DNA of 64,000 nt from Erwinia endophytica. GTDB taxonomy: Bacteria > Pseudomonadota > Gammaproteobacteria > Enterobacterales > Enterobacteriaceae. Each line of letters starts with the position of its first letter. Position 1 is the first letter of the stretch. The stretch lies in the NCBI RefSeq assembly GCF_009295515.1, contig NZ_RQVV01000057.1:1-64000 (forward strand), in the 5' to 3' direction. The notes beneath the pieces are model-generated. The model worked only from the letters and a program-made list of their open reading frames with translations. It did not search any database and was not told the DNA's origin. This document shows positions 52,028 through 62,256 of this stretch, one piece after another. The position numbers and the translations under genes were made by a program.

Positions 52028-54736
52028 TTATTTTTTACGCCATTTGCGCGTCAGCGGTTTTTCTATCTCAACAATCAGGAACAGCACGGCAGACACGGCC
52101 AGTGGAACTAACCAGAAGCTCAGCGGCAGCGGCACGGTGCCAAACAGCGTGTTCATAAACGGCAGGTAGATAATCGCCAACTGGAGCAGTACCAGCACGC
52201 CGCTCACTATCCATATTCCGCGGTTTTTCAACAGGCCGCGGCTCAGCGAGAAGCGCTCAGTGTCACGGCAGTTCAGCATGTATACCCACTGTGCGGTTAC
52301 CAGAGTCTGTAACAGCGCGGTGCGGATAAATTCAGCGCTGTAGCCGCGAGGCTGAAGCCAGGCTTCCAGCATAAAGGCACTGACCGCAATCAGGATGCCC
52401 ACAAAACCGACGCGCCAGATAGCATAACCATCCATAACGTGCCGTTTGGCGTCTCGTGGTTTCCGGCGCATCACATTTTTATCGGCTTTCTCAAAGGCCA
52501 GACCGAATGACAGCGTGGCGGATGTCGCCATGTTCATCCACAAAATCTGCACTGGCGTCAGCGGCAGCAGGTTGCCCATTAACATGGCAATGATAATCAA
52601 CAGTCCCTGGGCCAGATTGGTTGGCATGATAAACAGAATGGTTTTCTTCAGGTTATCGTAGACGCGGCGGCCTTCCTTCACCGCGTTGGCGATGGTGGCG
52701 AAGTTGTCATCGGTGAGTACCATATCGGCGGCTTCTTTCGTCACCTCGGTCCCCTTGATGCCCATCGCGATGCCGACATCAGCCTGTTTCAGCGCCGGTG
52801 CATCGTTGACGCCATCACCGGTCATACCGACGACTTCACCTTTATCCTGCAACGCCTTGACCAGACGCAGCTTATGCTGTGGGCTGGTGCGGGCGAAGAT
52901 ATCGTAGCGGATCGCCGCATCGGCCAGTTCGCTGTCTGTCATGTGCTCCAATTGGTAGCCTGTCAGCGCGTTGCGACCATCGCCGATGCCCAGCATTCTG
53001 CCGATTGCCATCGCTGTTTCCTGATGGTCGCCGGTGATCATTTTCACGCGGATACCGGCACGATGGCAGTCGGCAATGGCCTCAACCGCTTCCGGCCGTG
53101 GTGGATCCATCATTGCGGCAATCCCGCAGAAAATCAGGCCGTTTTGCAGGCACTGGTGAGTCAGTGCGGACTGGTCGGCTGCAACGGGTTTACAGGCGCT
53201 GGCGACCATACGCAGACCTTCGCGGGCGAAGCGCGCAATCTCATGTTCCCAGTACTGCAGATCGAGGGGGGCGATGCCTTCCATCGTCATTTGCGATTCA
53301 CACAGTTTCAGCAGCACATCCGGTGCGCCGGTCACTAAAATTTTGTCTTCCCCAGCAATTTGGTGGTGAGTCGCCATATATTTCCAGGCGGAGTCGAAAG
53401 GAATTTTATCAATGAGTTGAATTTCTTTCGCAGGCAAATGCCCTTTCGCCGCCAGTACCTTCAGTGCACCCGCAGTCGGACCGCCGGTAATGCTCCAGTT
53501 GCTCTGGGCATCCTGGATAATGGTGCTTTCATTACATAAATCGACGTTACGCAGGAACTGACTGAGCAGAGGATGTGCAGTTGGATCGATCGGCATTTGT
53601 CCGTCTTCGCTGAGGAAACGGCCTTCAGGACGATAGCTGTTGCCTTCCACCCGAAGGTTTTCACCCGCCAGCAGCACTGCTTTTACCGTCATTTCATTCA
53701 TGGTCAGCGTGCCGGTCTTATCGCTGCATACCACCGTCATCGCACCCAGTGTTTCAACCGTAGGCAGCTTACGAATAATGGCTCGCTTACTGGCCATTGC
53801 TTGTACGCCAAGGGAGAGAATAATCGAGATGATTGCCGGCAGACCTTCGGGTACGGAGGCCACAGCCAGACCGATCAGCGACAACAGCAGTTCGCCCAAT
53901 GGCATATCGCGCATCACCAGGCTGAAGACGAACAGGGAGGCCATCATTGCCAGAATTATCAGGAAAATCATGTTACCCAGCTTATCCATCTGTACCAGCA
54001 GCGGCGTGCGCAGCGGTTGGATGTCAGCCATCATATGGTTGATTTTCCCCAGTTCGGTTTTGCCGCCGGTCGCGATAACAATACCGGTGGCGCTGCCCGC
54101 ACTGACGGTGGTGCCGGAGAAAGCCAGGTTGTCGCGATCACCAATCATCACTTCGGCTTCGATTATCGCGGTTTGCTTGGTGACGGCGGTGGATTCACCG
54201 GTCAGGATCGCCTCTTCAACCCGCAGATTATGGGCCTCAATCAGACGTAGATCGGCAGGGATGCGATCGCCTGCCCGCAGAATCACGATATCGCCGGTCA
54301 CCAGTTCGCTGGCTTCAATGGTTTGTATCTGACCGTCGCGCATCACCTGTGTCTGGGTAGGCAGCATATTTTCAATGCTTTTCAGTGATTTTTCGGCGTT
54401 GTTTTCCTGCACGAAACCAATCAGTGCATTGATAACCGCCACGCCCAGGATCACCGCGGTATCCACCCAATGCCCCATGATGCCAGTTAACGCCGCAGCG
54501 ACCAGCAACACATAGATCAATACATCGTTAAAATGGGCCAGAAAACGTATTAGCGCGTTTTTTCCTTCGCGCTGGGGCAGTTGGTTCGGGCCCTCTTCGG
54601 CCAGACGTTTTTTCGCTTCTTCCGCAGATAATCCTGTCGGAGCACTGGTTAATCTCTTCAGTACTGTTGCAGTATCGTAACGATACCAGTCAACGGTAGG
54701 TTTCTCGCAGGAAGAGGCTGGAGGTAATCGCGACAT
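52028..54736 (-). CDS. P-type cation-transporting ATPase (P2/IIA-like)
   Basis: 902 residues. Actuator TGES (179-182), phosphorylation motif SDKTGTLT (Asp339), VPEGLP (295-300) in M4, and the hinge MTGDGVNDAPALKQADVG. An N-terminal cation-ATPase domain (TGLSAEEAKKRLAEEGPN) and six C-terminal helices are present. PEGL and the layout match SERCA/PMR1/YloB-like Ca2+ or Na+/H+ pumps more than Mg2+ importers of the MgtA type. It is a single gene divergent from slt and not present there in E. coli. The ion is uncertain. Confidence 0.88.
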   Translation of the reverse strand: MSRLPPASSCEKPTVDWYRYDTATVLKRLTSAPTGLSAEEAKKRLAEEGPNQLPQREGKNALIRFLAHFNDVLIYVLLVAAALTGIMGHWVDTAVILGVAVINALIGFVQENNAEKSLKSIENMLPTQTQVMRDGQIQTIEASELVTGDIVILRAGDRIPADLRLIEAHNLRVEEAILTGESTAVTKQTAIIEAEVMIGDRDNLAFSGTTVSAGSATGIVIATGGKTELGKINHMMADIQPLRTPLLVQMDKLGNMIFLIILAMMASLFVFSLVMRDMPLGELLLSLIGLAVASVPEGLPAIISIILSLGVQAMASKRAIIRKLPTVETLGAMTVVCSDKTGTLTMNEMTVKAVLLAGENLRVEGNSYRPEGRFLSEDGQMPIDPTAHPLLSQFLRNVDLCNESTIIQDAQSNWSITGGPTAGALKVLAAKGHLPAKEIQLIDKIPFDSAWKYMATHHQIAGEDKILVTGAPDVLLKLCESQMTMEGIAPLDLQYWEHEIARFAREGLRMVASACKPVAADQSALTHQCLQNGLIFCGIAAMMDPPRPEAVEAIADCHRAGIRVKMITGDHQETAMAIGRMLGIGDGRNALTGYQLEHMTDSELADAAIRYDIFARTSPQHKLRLVKALQDKGEVVGMTGDGVNDAPALKQADVGIAMGIKGTEVTKEAADMVLTDDNFATIANAVKEGRRVYDNLKKTILFIMPTNLAQGLLIIIAMLMGNLLPLTPVQILWMNMATSATLSFGLAFEKADKNVMRRKPRDAKRHVMDGYAIWRVGFVGILIAVSAFMLEAWLQPRGYSAEFIRTALLQTLVTAQWVYMLNCRDTERFSLSRGLLKNRGIWIVSGVLVLLQLAIIYLPFMNTLFGTVPLPLSFWLVPLAVSAVLFLIVEIEKPLTRKWRKK

Positions 54737-54943
54737 AGATATTCCTTCAGATAAGTTATTAAATTAAAAATTCGCTGATGGAAGCTATGTTGCAGGAACG
54801 ATGATAAACACTTCGTGATCGCAACTCGTTTTTTCCAGCGATATGCTGAAGGTTTAATAACCGTTTAAAGTACGGTAGTGGAGTAAATATTTGTGCTTAA
54901 GATAGCGAGATGTGCTTAGCCTGGTTAGCATAAAGGATGTTGC

Positions 54944-56911
54944 ATGAGTCATAACCGTATAAAGCGAGGCGTTAACGTGGGGAAAGTCATGGTAGACAAG
55001 TGGCAGTTGTGGATAGCAGGAGCCTGTTTAACCGTTATTACAGGTATGGCACATGCGGACTCTCTGGATGCGCAACGTAGCCGTTATCTGCAAATCAAGC
55101 AGGCATGGGACAGCAATCAAATGGAGACGGTGGCACAGTTGATGCCCACGTTGCGAGATTATCCCCTTTATCCTTACCTTGAATATCGTCAATTAGCGCA
55201 GGACCTGGATCAACAAAGCAGTTTTGTAATTGCAGACTTCATCAAAAAATATCCGACCTTACCACCAGTCAGCTCCCTCTCGGCGCGTTTCGTTAACGAG
55301 CTGGCCCGCCGTCAGGACTGGCGAGGGCTGTTGGTGTTTAGTCCTGTTCCGCCAAAACCGGTAGCGGCGCGCTGTAACTGGTATTACGCCAAGTGGGCAA
55401 CCGGTCAGCAACAAGTGGCTTATGACGGCGCTAAGTCTGTCTGGCTGCGTGGTACCACGACACCGACGGCTTGTGACAAGCTGTTCAGTGTCTGGCAGGG
55501 CGCGGGGCAACAAACACCGATCACCACCCTGGAACGTATTCGTCTGGCAATGAAGGAGGGAAATACCAGTCTGGTTAATGCTCTCGCCAGGCAGCTCCCG
55601 GCGGATTACCAGACCATGGCTAACGCGGTGATGGATTTGCAGAACAATCCGCAAAATGTGGAATCCTTTGCCCGCAATGTCGGCCCAACTGATTTTACCC
55701 GCCAGGCGACCTCTATCGCTTTTGAGCGCGTGGCGCGTGACGATGTTGAAAATGCCCGCACGATGATCCCCACCCTGGTTCGCTTGCAGAAAATGAGTGA
55801 GCAGGAAGAGCAGGCGCTGAAAGAGACCGTGGCCTGGCGGCTGATGGGGAATGATGTCACTTCAGAGCAGGCGCACTGGCGCGATGATGTGGTGATGCGC
55901 AGCAATTCCACCTCGCTGATTGAACGGCGGGTCAGAATGTCGCTGGGCAATAATGACCGGCGAGGCTTGAACACCTGGATAGCTCGTCTGCCGGTGGAAG
56001 CGAAAGAGAAGGATGAGTGGCAGTACTGGCAGGCCGACTTATTGTTCGGCGAAGGCCGTAAAGATGAGGCTGAGACCATCCTGCGTAAATTAATGCAGGA
56101 GCGGGGTTTCTACCCAATGGTGGCCGCGCAACGGTTGGGGGTGGATTACACCATGCAAATCGATAAAGCGCCGGAGCCGGACAGCAGCCTGACTCAGGGG
56201 ACAGAAATTGCCCGTGTGCGTGAGTTGATGTACTGGGGAATGGACAACCTGGCCCGTACGGAGTGGCGTTACCTTGTTGCCAGTAAAACCAGTCGCCAGC
56301 AACAGCAACTGGCACACTATGCTCGTGAGCAAAACTGGTGGGATCTGAGTGTGCAGGCGACCATTGTGGGTAAGTTGTGGAACAGCCTGCAGGAGCGCTT
56401 TCCGCTGGCGTATCAGCCGCAATTCAACCGTTACAGTCAGGGAAAAGCGATTCCGGTTAGCTATGCGATGGCCATCGCCCGTCAGGAAAGCGCCTGGAAT
56501 CCGAAAGCCCGCTCGCCGGTTGGCGCTTCTGGTCTGATGCAGATCATGCCTGCCACGGCGCAGCATACGGTGAAGGTTTACAGTTTGCCTGGCTACAGTA
56601 ACAGTAGTCAGTTGCTGGATCCGGAAACCAATATTCAGATTGGTACGCAGTATCTGGAATCGGTTTACCAGCAGTTCGGCCAGAACCGTATCTTTTCCTC
56701 GGCAGCCTACAACGCGGGGCCGTCACGCGTCCGACGCTGGCTGAGCAACAGTGCCGGACGGCTGGATTCTGTGGCTTTTATTGAAACGATTCCATTCTCG
56801 GAAACGCGTGGTTACGTGAAGAACGTGCTGGCCTATGACGCTTACTACCGTCATTTCATGGATAAACAGGACAAAATTCTATCCGACAGCGAGTGGCAGC
56901 GCCGCTATTGA
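54944..56911 (+). CDS. slt: soluble lytic murein transglycosylase Slt
   Basis: 655 residues. The signal sequence has a long basic n-region and ends [14 protein letters not shown]. The U-shaped superhelical domain follows, then the lysozyme-like domain with catalytic Glu515 in [23 protein letters not shown] and [14 protein letters not shown]. It cleaves peptidoglycan to 1,6-anhydro products in the periplasm. AAGGA seven bases before the ATG at 54944 favours this start; the ATG 15 codons later is the alternative. Confidence 0.95.
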   Translation: MSHNRIKRGVNVGKVMVDKWQLWIAGACLTVITGMAHADSLDAQRSRYLQIKQAWDSNQMETVAQLMPTLRDYPLYPYLEYRQLAQDLDQQSSFVIADFIKKYPTLPPVSSLSARFVNELARRQDWRGLLVFSPVPPKPVAARCNWYYAKWATGQQQVAYDGAKSVWLRGTTTPTACDKLFSVWQGAGQQTPITTLERIRLAMKEGNTSLVNALARQLPADYQTMANAVMDLQNNPQNVESFARNVGPTDFTRQATSIAFERVARDDVENARTMIPTLVRLQKMSEQEEQALKETVAWRLMGNDVTSEQAHWRDDVVMRSNSTSLIERRVRMSLGNNDRRGLNTWIARLPVEAKEKDEWQYWQADLLFGEGRKDEAETILRKLMQERGFYPMVAAQRLGVDYTMQIDKAPEPDSSLTQGTEIARVRELMYWGMDNLARTEWRYLVASKTSRQQQQLAHYAREQNWWDLSVQATIVGKLWNSLQERFPLAYQPQFNRYSQGKAIPVSYAMAIARQESAWNPKARSPVGASGLMQIMPATAQHTVKVYSLPGYSNSSQLLDPETNIQIGTQYLESVYQQFGQNRIFSSAAYNAGPSRVRRWLSNSAGRLDSVAFIETIPFSETRGYVKNVLAYDAYYRHFMDKQDKILSDSEWQRRY

Positions 56912-56936
56912 TCTGCGGTGGCTTGTGCTATGCTGA

Positions 56937-56956
56937 TGTACTCGTTGACGAGTATG
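56937..56956 (+). promoter_or_regulatory. trp operator of trpR (autoregulation)
   Basis: TGTACTCGTTGACGAGTATG closely matches the E. coli trpR operator (TGTACTCTTTAGCGAGTACA), 8 bp before the trpR start. A TATGCT -10 element overlaps its upstream edge. Confidence 0.85.
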
Positions 56957-56964
56957 GGCTACAC

Positions 56965-57294
56965 ATGAGCGAATCTTCCGTACCCTTAACCATGGAACCG
57001 CACAATGAAGAGTGGCAGCGTTTTGTAACGCTGCTGCAACGTGCTTTTAAAGACGAGCTGCATTTGCCGCTGTTGCAACTGATGATGACGCCGGATGAGC
57101 GCGAAGCGCTGGGTACGCGTCTACGGATTATTGAAGAATTGATGCGCGGCGCATTAAGTCAGCGTGAGCTGAAAAATGATCTGGGCGTGGGCATTGCGAC
57201 GATTACGCGAGGTTCGAACAGTCTGAAAAGCGCGCCGCCAGCGTTGAAGGCGTGGCTGGAGGCGCAGTTGCTCAGTGGCTCAGATACGCTCTGA
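56965..57294 (+). CDS. trpR: Trp operon repressor
   Basis: 109 residues from [11 protein letters not shown]; longer in-frame starts run through the operator and the slt end and are rejected. The helix-turn-helix is at ~68-92 ([22 protein letters not shown]; outline), with the family's [20 protein letters not shown] upstream. It binds L-tryptophan and represses trp genes, aroH and itself. The last 15 nt overlap yjjX on the other strand, as in other enterics. Confidence 0.95.
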   Translation: MSESSVPLTMEPHNEEWQRFVTLLQRAFKDELHLPLLQLMMTPDEREALGTRLRIIEELMRGALSQRELKNDLGVGIATITRGSNSLKSAPPALKAWLEAQLLSGSDTL

Positions 57295-57822
57295 TTCGTG
57301 CGCTTTCCATTGGTAGATATCATTATGAAACGGGCACAATGCAAGGATGAGTGCCTGATGATACACGCTGGTGCGCGTCAGATGTCCGGCGGTAAATACC
57401 CCAATAGCGCCGCCCTGGTGCTTGATGTTTTCAATGCCGGTCAGATGTGCCATCTCTTCACCCAGTTCACGGCCTTCATGGATGCCTTTCATCACCACGG
57501 CAGGTAGTGTAAAACTGGCGGAACGAGATTCTCCGCGCAGTTTATGGTTTTCCACGACTATCCACGCAAAGGCGTTGTCGTCTTCGATACCGGCTTCAAT
57601 GGCTACCCAGAAATTGGCTTCCGGACGGACCTGGCGAGCATTCATGACGCGCTGACGTGCGCCAGTTCTCGTTTCACCATTTGTCAGGGGCTGGAGTGCG
57701 ACGCCACTGTCGACCTCGACCCCCTCAATCTGGCAAGATCCCGCTCCGAAGATATCGCTGAATGCCTGATAAATTGCCTTAATTTTGGCTGGATTGGTGG
57801 TAGCAGCGACAACATGGTACAT
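57280..57822 (-). CDS. yjjX: inosine/xanthosine triphosphatase YjjX
   Basis: 180 residues. [14 protein letters not shown] (phosphate-binding N terminus), [20 protein letters not shown] and [10 protein letters not shown] with the metal-binding Glu fit the YjjX/NTPase family. It removes non-canonical ITP and XTP during oxidative stress. It is convergent with trpR and divergent from gpmB, the conserved enteric order. Confidence 0.94.
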   Translation of the reverse strand: MYHVVAATTNPAKIKAIYQAFSDIFGAGSCQIEGVEVDSGVALQPLTNGETRTGARQRVMNARQVRPEANFWVAIEAGIEDDNAFAWIVVENHKLRGESRSASFTLPAVVMKGIHEGRELGEEMAHLTGIENIKHQGGAIGVFTAGHLTRTSVYHQALILALCPFHNDIYQWKAHESERI

Positions 57823-57873
57823 AATTGTTTGAACCCTTTACGCAAATTTGTCGCAGTATAACGGAAAATAGCA

Positions 57874-58521
57874 ATGTTACAGGTCTATCTTGTTCGCCAC
57901 GGGGAAACACTATGGAATGCAGCGCGACGCATTCAAGGGCAGTCGGACAGCGCGCTGACTGCAAAAGGAGAGCAGCAGGCATATCAGGTGGGGGAGCGGG
58001 TAAAGAATCTCGGTATCACCCACGTTATCTCCAGTGATTTGGGACGCACAAAGCGTACGGCTGAAATTATTGCTGATGCTTGTGGTTGCAATGTTACGTT
58101 TGACCCGCGTCTGCGCGAACTGAACATGGGCGTGCTGGAGCAACGGCCGATTGATTCGCTAACGGAAGAAGAAGAGCGGTGGCGCAAGACGCTGGTGGAT
58201 GGAACGGAAAATGGCCGTATCCCCAATGGTGAATCGATGGCGGAAATGGCGGCCCGGATGCATGAAGCGTTGAATGCCTGCCTCAAGCTGCCTAAGGGGA
58301 GTCGTCCGCTGTTGGTTAGCCACGGGATGGCGCTGGGCGTGCTGGTCAGTACATTGCTGGGGCTGCCGGCCCATGCTGAGCGTCGTCTACGTTTACGCAA
58401 CTGCTCAATTTCCCGCGTGGATCACCAAAAAAGCGCCTGGCTGGCTGAGGGGTGGGTGGTAGAAACCGCAGGGGATGTCTCGCATCTGGCGTTGCCTGCG
58501 CTGGACGAATTACAGCGTTGA
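57874..58521 (+). CDS. gpmB: phosphoglycerate mutase-family phosphatase GpmB
   Basis: 215 residues of the histidine phosphatase superfamily: VRHGETLWN with His9, SDLGRTKRTAEII, the acid region RELNMGVLEQR, and the second His in LLVSHGMALGVL. It was named for homology to cofactor-dependent phosphoglycerate mutase but is more likely a phosphatase. The start codon has a weak ribosome site. It sits between yjjX and rob, as in E. coli. Confidence 0.94.
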   Translation: MLQVYLVRHGETLWNAARRIQGQSDSALTAKGEQQAYQVGERVKNLGITHVISSDLGRTKRTAEIIADACGCNVTFDPRLRELNMGVLEQRPIDSLTEEEERWRKTLVDGTENGRIPNGESMAEMAARMHEALNACLKLPKGSRPLLVSHGMALGVLVSTLLGLPAHAERRLRLRNCSISRVDHQKSAWLAEGWVVETAGDVSHLALPALDELQR

Positions 58522-58670
58522 AATACTCTGCATACTGCCAGTGGCAGGGACGTTGATTGTAGCCTGGATGTTCACGGGACTTATTTGAGCAAACGCGCCA
58601 TGATCAATGGGCCATACACCTGCCATGAATTTATTCTGATGGGGGCGTACTGATCGGTTTGTTGTTCGCT

Positions 58671-58699
58671 GCCGTCAGATTCTGATTCATTCTGACGGC
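58671..58699. terminator. hairpin between convergent gpmB and rob
   Basis: GCCGTCAGA / TCTGACGGC stem with an 11-nt loop, then CTTATCTCTT. It is probably a terminator for gpmB; it could also act on rob in the other direction. Confidence 0.55.
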
Positions 58700-58785
58700 C
58701 TTATCTCTTGCGAAGCTGACGAGCAGACCTGTTCAAAAACGCAGTGAGTATTTTGTTCTTATCACCCGAATTATTTTGGCCATGA

Positions 58786-59676
58786 TCACGCCGTTTTTGA
58801 ATCTGCCAGCGTACGGATTGGGATCAGATACTCGCAGTGGATATCCGCTGGCGGCTCGTGGGGGGTTATCCCCCCATGGGTATAGAAGCGCTCGATATCC
58901 TGGCCCTGGCGGCGTGTCAGCTGTAATGTCGGCATGCAGGTGCCGTAGAGCAACAGGATAAAATCTTGCAAATTTTTGCGGGGCCCTTCGTAAGTAAACT
59001 GCACGTATTCTCCGCCTTCCAGTAATACCGTCTGGGTTGACTGCATCGGCTGTGACAACTGGTCTGAAGGTACCGCGGTGGTATACAGGATCTCCTGCTC
59101 GTCGTCTTTTTCCACACTGGGACGAGCCTGATGTAGGCCGTATAACACCGGAGGCACCTTATCCCTTTCCGTCAGGAACTGATTCCAGAAGTGATGGCGC
59201 ATCTCGTCCCGGTAGCTGGAGATTTGCTCCAGAGTACAGGTGTAGTTCTGTGTTTGCCCGATCAGCACGGTTTCCGGCAGGGTAACATAGGTCGCTTCCG
59301 GCACGTTGAAGTCGTCCAGTCGAATGGGCGGACGCAGCCCGAATGAGTTCCAGTCTGACGAACGGCGGTAGTAAGCCGGGGTCTGGTTGAACTGTTTCTT
59401 GAACGCACGGGTAAACGTCTGCTGTGAGTCAAAGCGATACTGTAAGGCAATGTCCAGAATTGGACGGCTGGTCAGACGGAGTGCCACAGCGGCTTTTGAC
59501 AGTCGACGGGCGCGAATATAAGCACCAATCGCGTGTCCTGTGACTTCCTTAAACATGCGTTGCAAATGCCATTTTGAATAACCAGCCTTAGTGGCCACAT
59601 TGTCCAGGGACAGGGGTTGGTCAAGGTGGCTTTCAAGCCAGGTTAGCAAGTCACGGATGATACCGGCTTGATCCAT
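58786..59676 (-). CDS. rob: right origin-binding protein Rob (AraC family)
   Basis: 296 residues (E. coli 289). Two AraC helix-turn-helix units fill residues ~8-108 (LSLDNVATKAGYSKWHLQRMF; ILDIALQYRFDSQQTFTRAFK). They are followed by a GyrI-like effector domain (PETVLIGQTQNYTC, YEGPRKNLQDF). It activates the mar/sox/rob regulon (efflux, porin control) in response to bile or fatty acids. Position and order are as in E. coli. Confidence 0.95.
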   Translation of the reverse strand: MDQAGIIRDLLTWLESHLDQPLSLDNVATKAGYSKWHLQRMFKEVTGHAIGAYIRARRLSKAAVALRLTSRPILDIALQYRFDSQQTFTRAFKKQFNQTPAYYRRSSDWNSFGLRPPIRLDDFNVPEATYVTLPETVLIGQTQNYTCTLEQISSYRDEMRHHFWNQFLTERDKVPPVLYGLHQARPSVEKDDEQEILYTTAVPSDQLSQPMQSTQTVLLEGGEYVQFTYEGPRKNLQDFILLLYGTCMPTLQLTRRQGQDIERFYTHGGITPHEPPADIHCEYLIPIRTLADSKTA

Positions 59677-59884
59677 AAATCGTCCTCATCCTACTCAAAA
59701 TTGGTGCAATGGAAAAAATTTCACGTCGCACTAACGTCACATACACACGGTTTTTTACAGCGCTAACTATGTTATACCAGTATGAGCCAAATCTGCAGTG
59801 ATTGTCTCCACCTGTGCGAAAACCTTAAGTGTTAAGGCGGTTTTAACTTACAATGTCCTCTATTTTCTTTACAATGGTAACGTT

Positions 59885-60358
59885 ATGGCAATGAGAAAAT
59901 TGTTAATAGTCACTTCGGTAATATTAACATCCTTTTCCACCCAGGCAGAAGAGGTGGGGTCTGTTGATACGGTATTCAAAATGTTTGGGCCAGATCATAA
60001 AATTGTTGTTGAAGCGTTTGATGACCCGGACGTAAAAAATGTAACTTGTTATATCAGTCGGGCAAAAACCGGTGGTATCAAGGGAGGTCTGGGTCTGGCG
60101 GAAGATACCGCCGACGCAGCCATTTCCTGTCAGCAGGTTGGCCCGGTCGAACTCAGCGATGATATTGTCCAGGGGAAATCAGAGGGCGAGGTGGTATTTC
60201 GTAAGCGTACGTCCCTGGTGTTTAAAAAACTGCAGGTGGTACGGTTTTATGATAAAAAACGTAATACGCTGATTTATCTGAGTTATTCCGATAAGGTTGT
60301 GGATGGGTCGCCTAAAAATGCCCTGAGTGCCGTACCCATTATTCCGTGGAATAAATAA
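59885..60358 (+). CDS. creA: periplasmic protein CreA
   Basis: 157 residues from MAMRKLL, the E. coli length. A signal peptide ends TQA-EEVG, and the conserved body includes [21 protein letters not shown] (outline), [14 protein letters not shown] and [12 protein letters not shown]. The family function is unknown. In E. coli creBCD follows; here the next gene is arcA on the other strand, so the two-component genes creB, creC and creD are missing. Confidence 0.93.
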   Translation: MAMRKLLIVTSVILTSFSTQAEEVGSVDTVFKMFGPDHKIVVEAFDDPDVKNVTCYISRAKTGGIKGGLGLAEDTADAAISCQQVGPVELSDDIVQGKSEGEVVFRKRTSLVFKKLQVVRFYDKKRNTLIYLSYSDKVVDGSPKNALSAVPIIPWNK

Positions 60359-60364
60359 TCTGGA

Positions 60365-60395
60365 AAGAAAAGGGCCAGAAGAATGGCCCTTTTGC
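60365..60395. terminator. bidirectional terminator creA/arcA
   Basis: AAAAGGGCCA / TGGCCCTTTT symmetric stem with a short loop. It can end both convergent genes. Confidence 0.88.
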
Positions 60396-60416
60396 TGTCA
60401 AGCTCAATGCTGAGAC

Positions 60417-61133
60417 TTAGTCTTGTAAATCACCGCAGAAACGATAGCCTTCGCCGTGGATGGTGGCGATAATTTCTGGTGTATCCGGCGTGGATTCGAA
60501 ATGCTTACGAATACGACGGATAGTCACATCTACAGTGCGGTCATGCGGCTTCAGTTCGCGGCCTGTCATTTTTTTCAACAGGTCTGCACGGGTCTGGATC
60601 TTGCCTGGGTTTTCACAAAAGTGCAGCATGGCGCGAAACTCACTGCGCGGCAACTTGTACTGCTCGCCCTGTGGGCTGATCAGCGAACGGCTATTGATAT
60701 CCAGCTCCCAACCGTTGAAGCGATAGCTTTCAACCAGTTTACGCTCTTCGCTTTGCGGTGCCAGATTCATGGTTCGCGACAGTAGGTTACGGGCGCGGAT
60801 AGTCAGTTCTCGTGGGTTGAACGGTTTGGTAATGTAATCATCAGCACCAATTTCCAGACCCAGGATCTTGTCGACTTCGTTATCGCGTCCGGTCAGAAAC
60901 ATCAAGGCCACATTGGCTTGCTCACGTAATTCACGTGCCAACAGCAGGCCATTTTTACCAGGCAAATTGATATCCATGATTACCAGATTGACATCATTTT
61001 CAGTCAAGACCTGATGCATTTCTGCGCCATCCGTAGCTTCATAAACCATGTAGCCTTCGGCCTCAAAAATACTTTTGAGAGTATTACGAGTAACTAGTTC
61101 GTCTTCAACGATAAGTATGTGCGGGGTCTGCAT
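60417..61133 (-). CDS. arcA: aerobic respiration response regulator ArcA
   Basis: 238 residues, as in E. coli. Receiver domain with Asp10/Asp11, phospho-acceptor Asp54 in MDINLPGK and Lys103 in ITKPFNP. OmpR-type winged helix C-terminal ([20 protein letters not shown]). ArcB phosphorylates it under low oxygen; it then represses respiratory genes. The start at 61133 has TAGGTAG before it; a 15-codon longer frame is rejected. Confidence 0.96.
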   Translation of the reverse strand: MQTPHILIVEDELVTRNTLKSIFEAEGYMVYEATDGAEMHQVLTENDVNLVIMDINLPGKNGLLLARELREQANVALMFLTGRDNEVDKILGLEIGADDYITKPFNPRELTIRARNLLSRTMNLAPQSEERKLVESYRFNGWELDINSRSLISPQGEQYKLPRSEFRAMLHFCENPGKIQTRADLLKKMTGRELKPHDRTVDVTIRRIRKHFESTPDTPEIIATIHGEGYRFCGDLQD

Positions 61134-62034
61134 GTGTTCGCTACCTAAATTGCCAACAAAACGATATGGGGCATACAACGGCTAAATAACCTGCTATAAA
61201 ACAGGGGCATTATCATGCGTATTTCAGTCGTCGTACAGAATATGTTCAAAAGCCATCAAAGACCGGGCAGTGTAATCTGTCGATAAGGGCTTATCCCCGT
61301 CACGGCACGATCAAAATGGCGTATATCCTAACCTCATTAACAGCGACATAACAGCACAAGCCACAAGCAACCAGCGATAATTAAGGCTTAATTGACTTAT
61401 ATCAAACCAATTGTAGCACGTTAACTCATTTATGAAAAACCCTTCATGGAATGCTGGTTTAGCTCACAAAATTGATTATTTAGTGGGTATTGGGTCGGAC
61501 TCTTCTGGAGAGTGGATAGCTAAAATTTAACATTTATTAATTGTTTGAAGTAAATAGGATTATAGAGAGATAAATGTTTTTATCTCTGATTTAAGAGAAA
61601 ATATGTCATATCTTTTGGTTATAACAGATTAGTATTTTTGACTCATGTTTAAAAATTGTTAAATGGTACATCGTGTTTTTTTAATCTCTCGTCCGTGTCA
61701 ATATTGCCGCCTTTGAACGACCAGCAGGCAATTCTGTGTTCTTCTTAATTACGGCTATCCTCTGATCATACTGAAATGGATAAATTCTGGATCAGGATAA
61801 TGCCATGCCCGAAGAGGCGTTGATGGCCTCGCCCAGTGATTGGAATGGCCGGTCCACAGGCGTCGTGGTGAGCAGAAAAGTGTTTGGATAAAAGGCCTGG
61901 TGAGTTCGTATTTTTTAGAAAAATATTCTGTTTTTTTTTATTTTTTTAATGTGTCGTGACGATTTTGAGCAAAAATATGACAAGATTTCGGGGGCCGGCT
62001 ATTAGCACTGGACGGTCGTCGGGCGATAAAAAAA
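61134..62034. other. long AT-rich intergenic region arcA-thrL
   Basis: About 900 bp without a supported gene. The arcA promoter/leader occupies the first ~300 bp. The remainder is AT-rich with A/T runs and a small palindrome (GAGATAAA..TTTATCTC near 61570-61588). The E. coli neighbours yjjY and yjtD are absent. A 28-codon ATG frame at 61805 has a ribosome-site-like AGGA but no recognisable product. Confidence 0.5.
61392..61405. promoter_or_regulatory. FNR-like box upstream of arcA
   Basis: TTGAC-TTAT-ATCAA fits the FNR consensus (TTGAT-N4-ATCAA) with one mismatch. arcA is known to be FNR-activated in E. coli. Confidence 0.55.
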
Positions 62035-62070
62035 TTGACTTGTAAGGGCGTTTGCTTTACTTCTGATACT
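62035..62070 (+). promoter_or_regulatory. thr operon promoter region
   Basis: The -35 box TTGACT at 62035-62040 is clear. The -10 is not: neither TTTACT nor GATACT is at ideal spacing. Confidence 0.45.
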
Positions 62071-62103
62071 CGACAGAATTCACAGACAGACGATAAATTT
62101 ACC

Positions 62104-62175
62104 ATGCGTACAAACAGCCGGATGACAACCATCATTATTATCACCACCATTACTACAGGTAACGGTGTGGGCTGA
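62104..62175 (+). CDS. thrL: thr operon leader peptide
   Basis: A 23-codon ORF with 7 Thr and 5 Ile, including MTTIIIITTITTG, ending GNGVG. Ribosome stalling on Thr/Ile codons when their charged tRNAs are scarce prevents the downstream attenuator from forming, which allows thrABC transcription. The length and the GNG ending match enteric thrL, although the N terminus (MRTNSR) differs from E. coli. Confidence 0.9.
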   Translation: MRTNSRMTTIIIITTITTGNGVG

Positions 62176-62198
62176 CGCATTCAGGAAAAACAAAAAAA

Positions 62199-62230
62199 AG
62201 CCCGCACCTAAACAGTGCGGGCTTTTTTTT
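62199..62230 (+). terminator. thr attenuator
   Basis: AGCCCGCAC / GTGCGGGCT stem, 7-nt loop and an eight-T tail, 24 bp after the thrL stop and just before thrA. Confidence 0.93.
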
Positions 62231-62256
62231 CGGCGAAAATTCAGGAGAGTTTGAAA

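Noticed and set aside
61805..61891. 28-codon ORF with an AGGA-like ribosome site between arcA and thrL
   Set aside because: Too short, no recognised product and no neighbouring support. Kept only as a remark in the intergenic entry.
61938..62180. Minus-strand ORF over thrL
   Set aside because: A shadow of the thr leader region with no ribosome site; the plus-strand leader peptide and attenuator explain the sequence.
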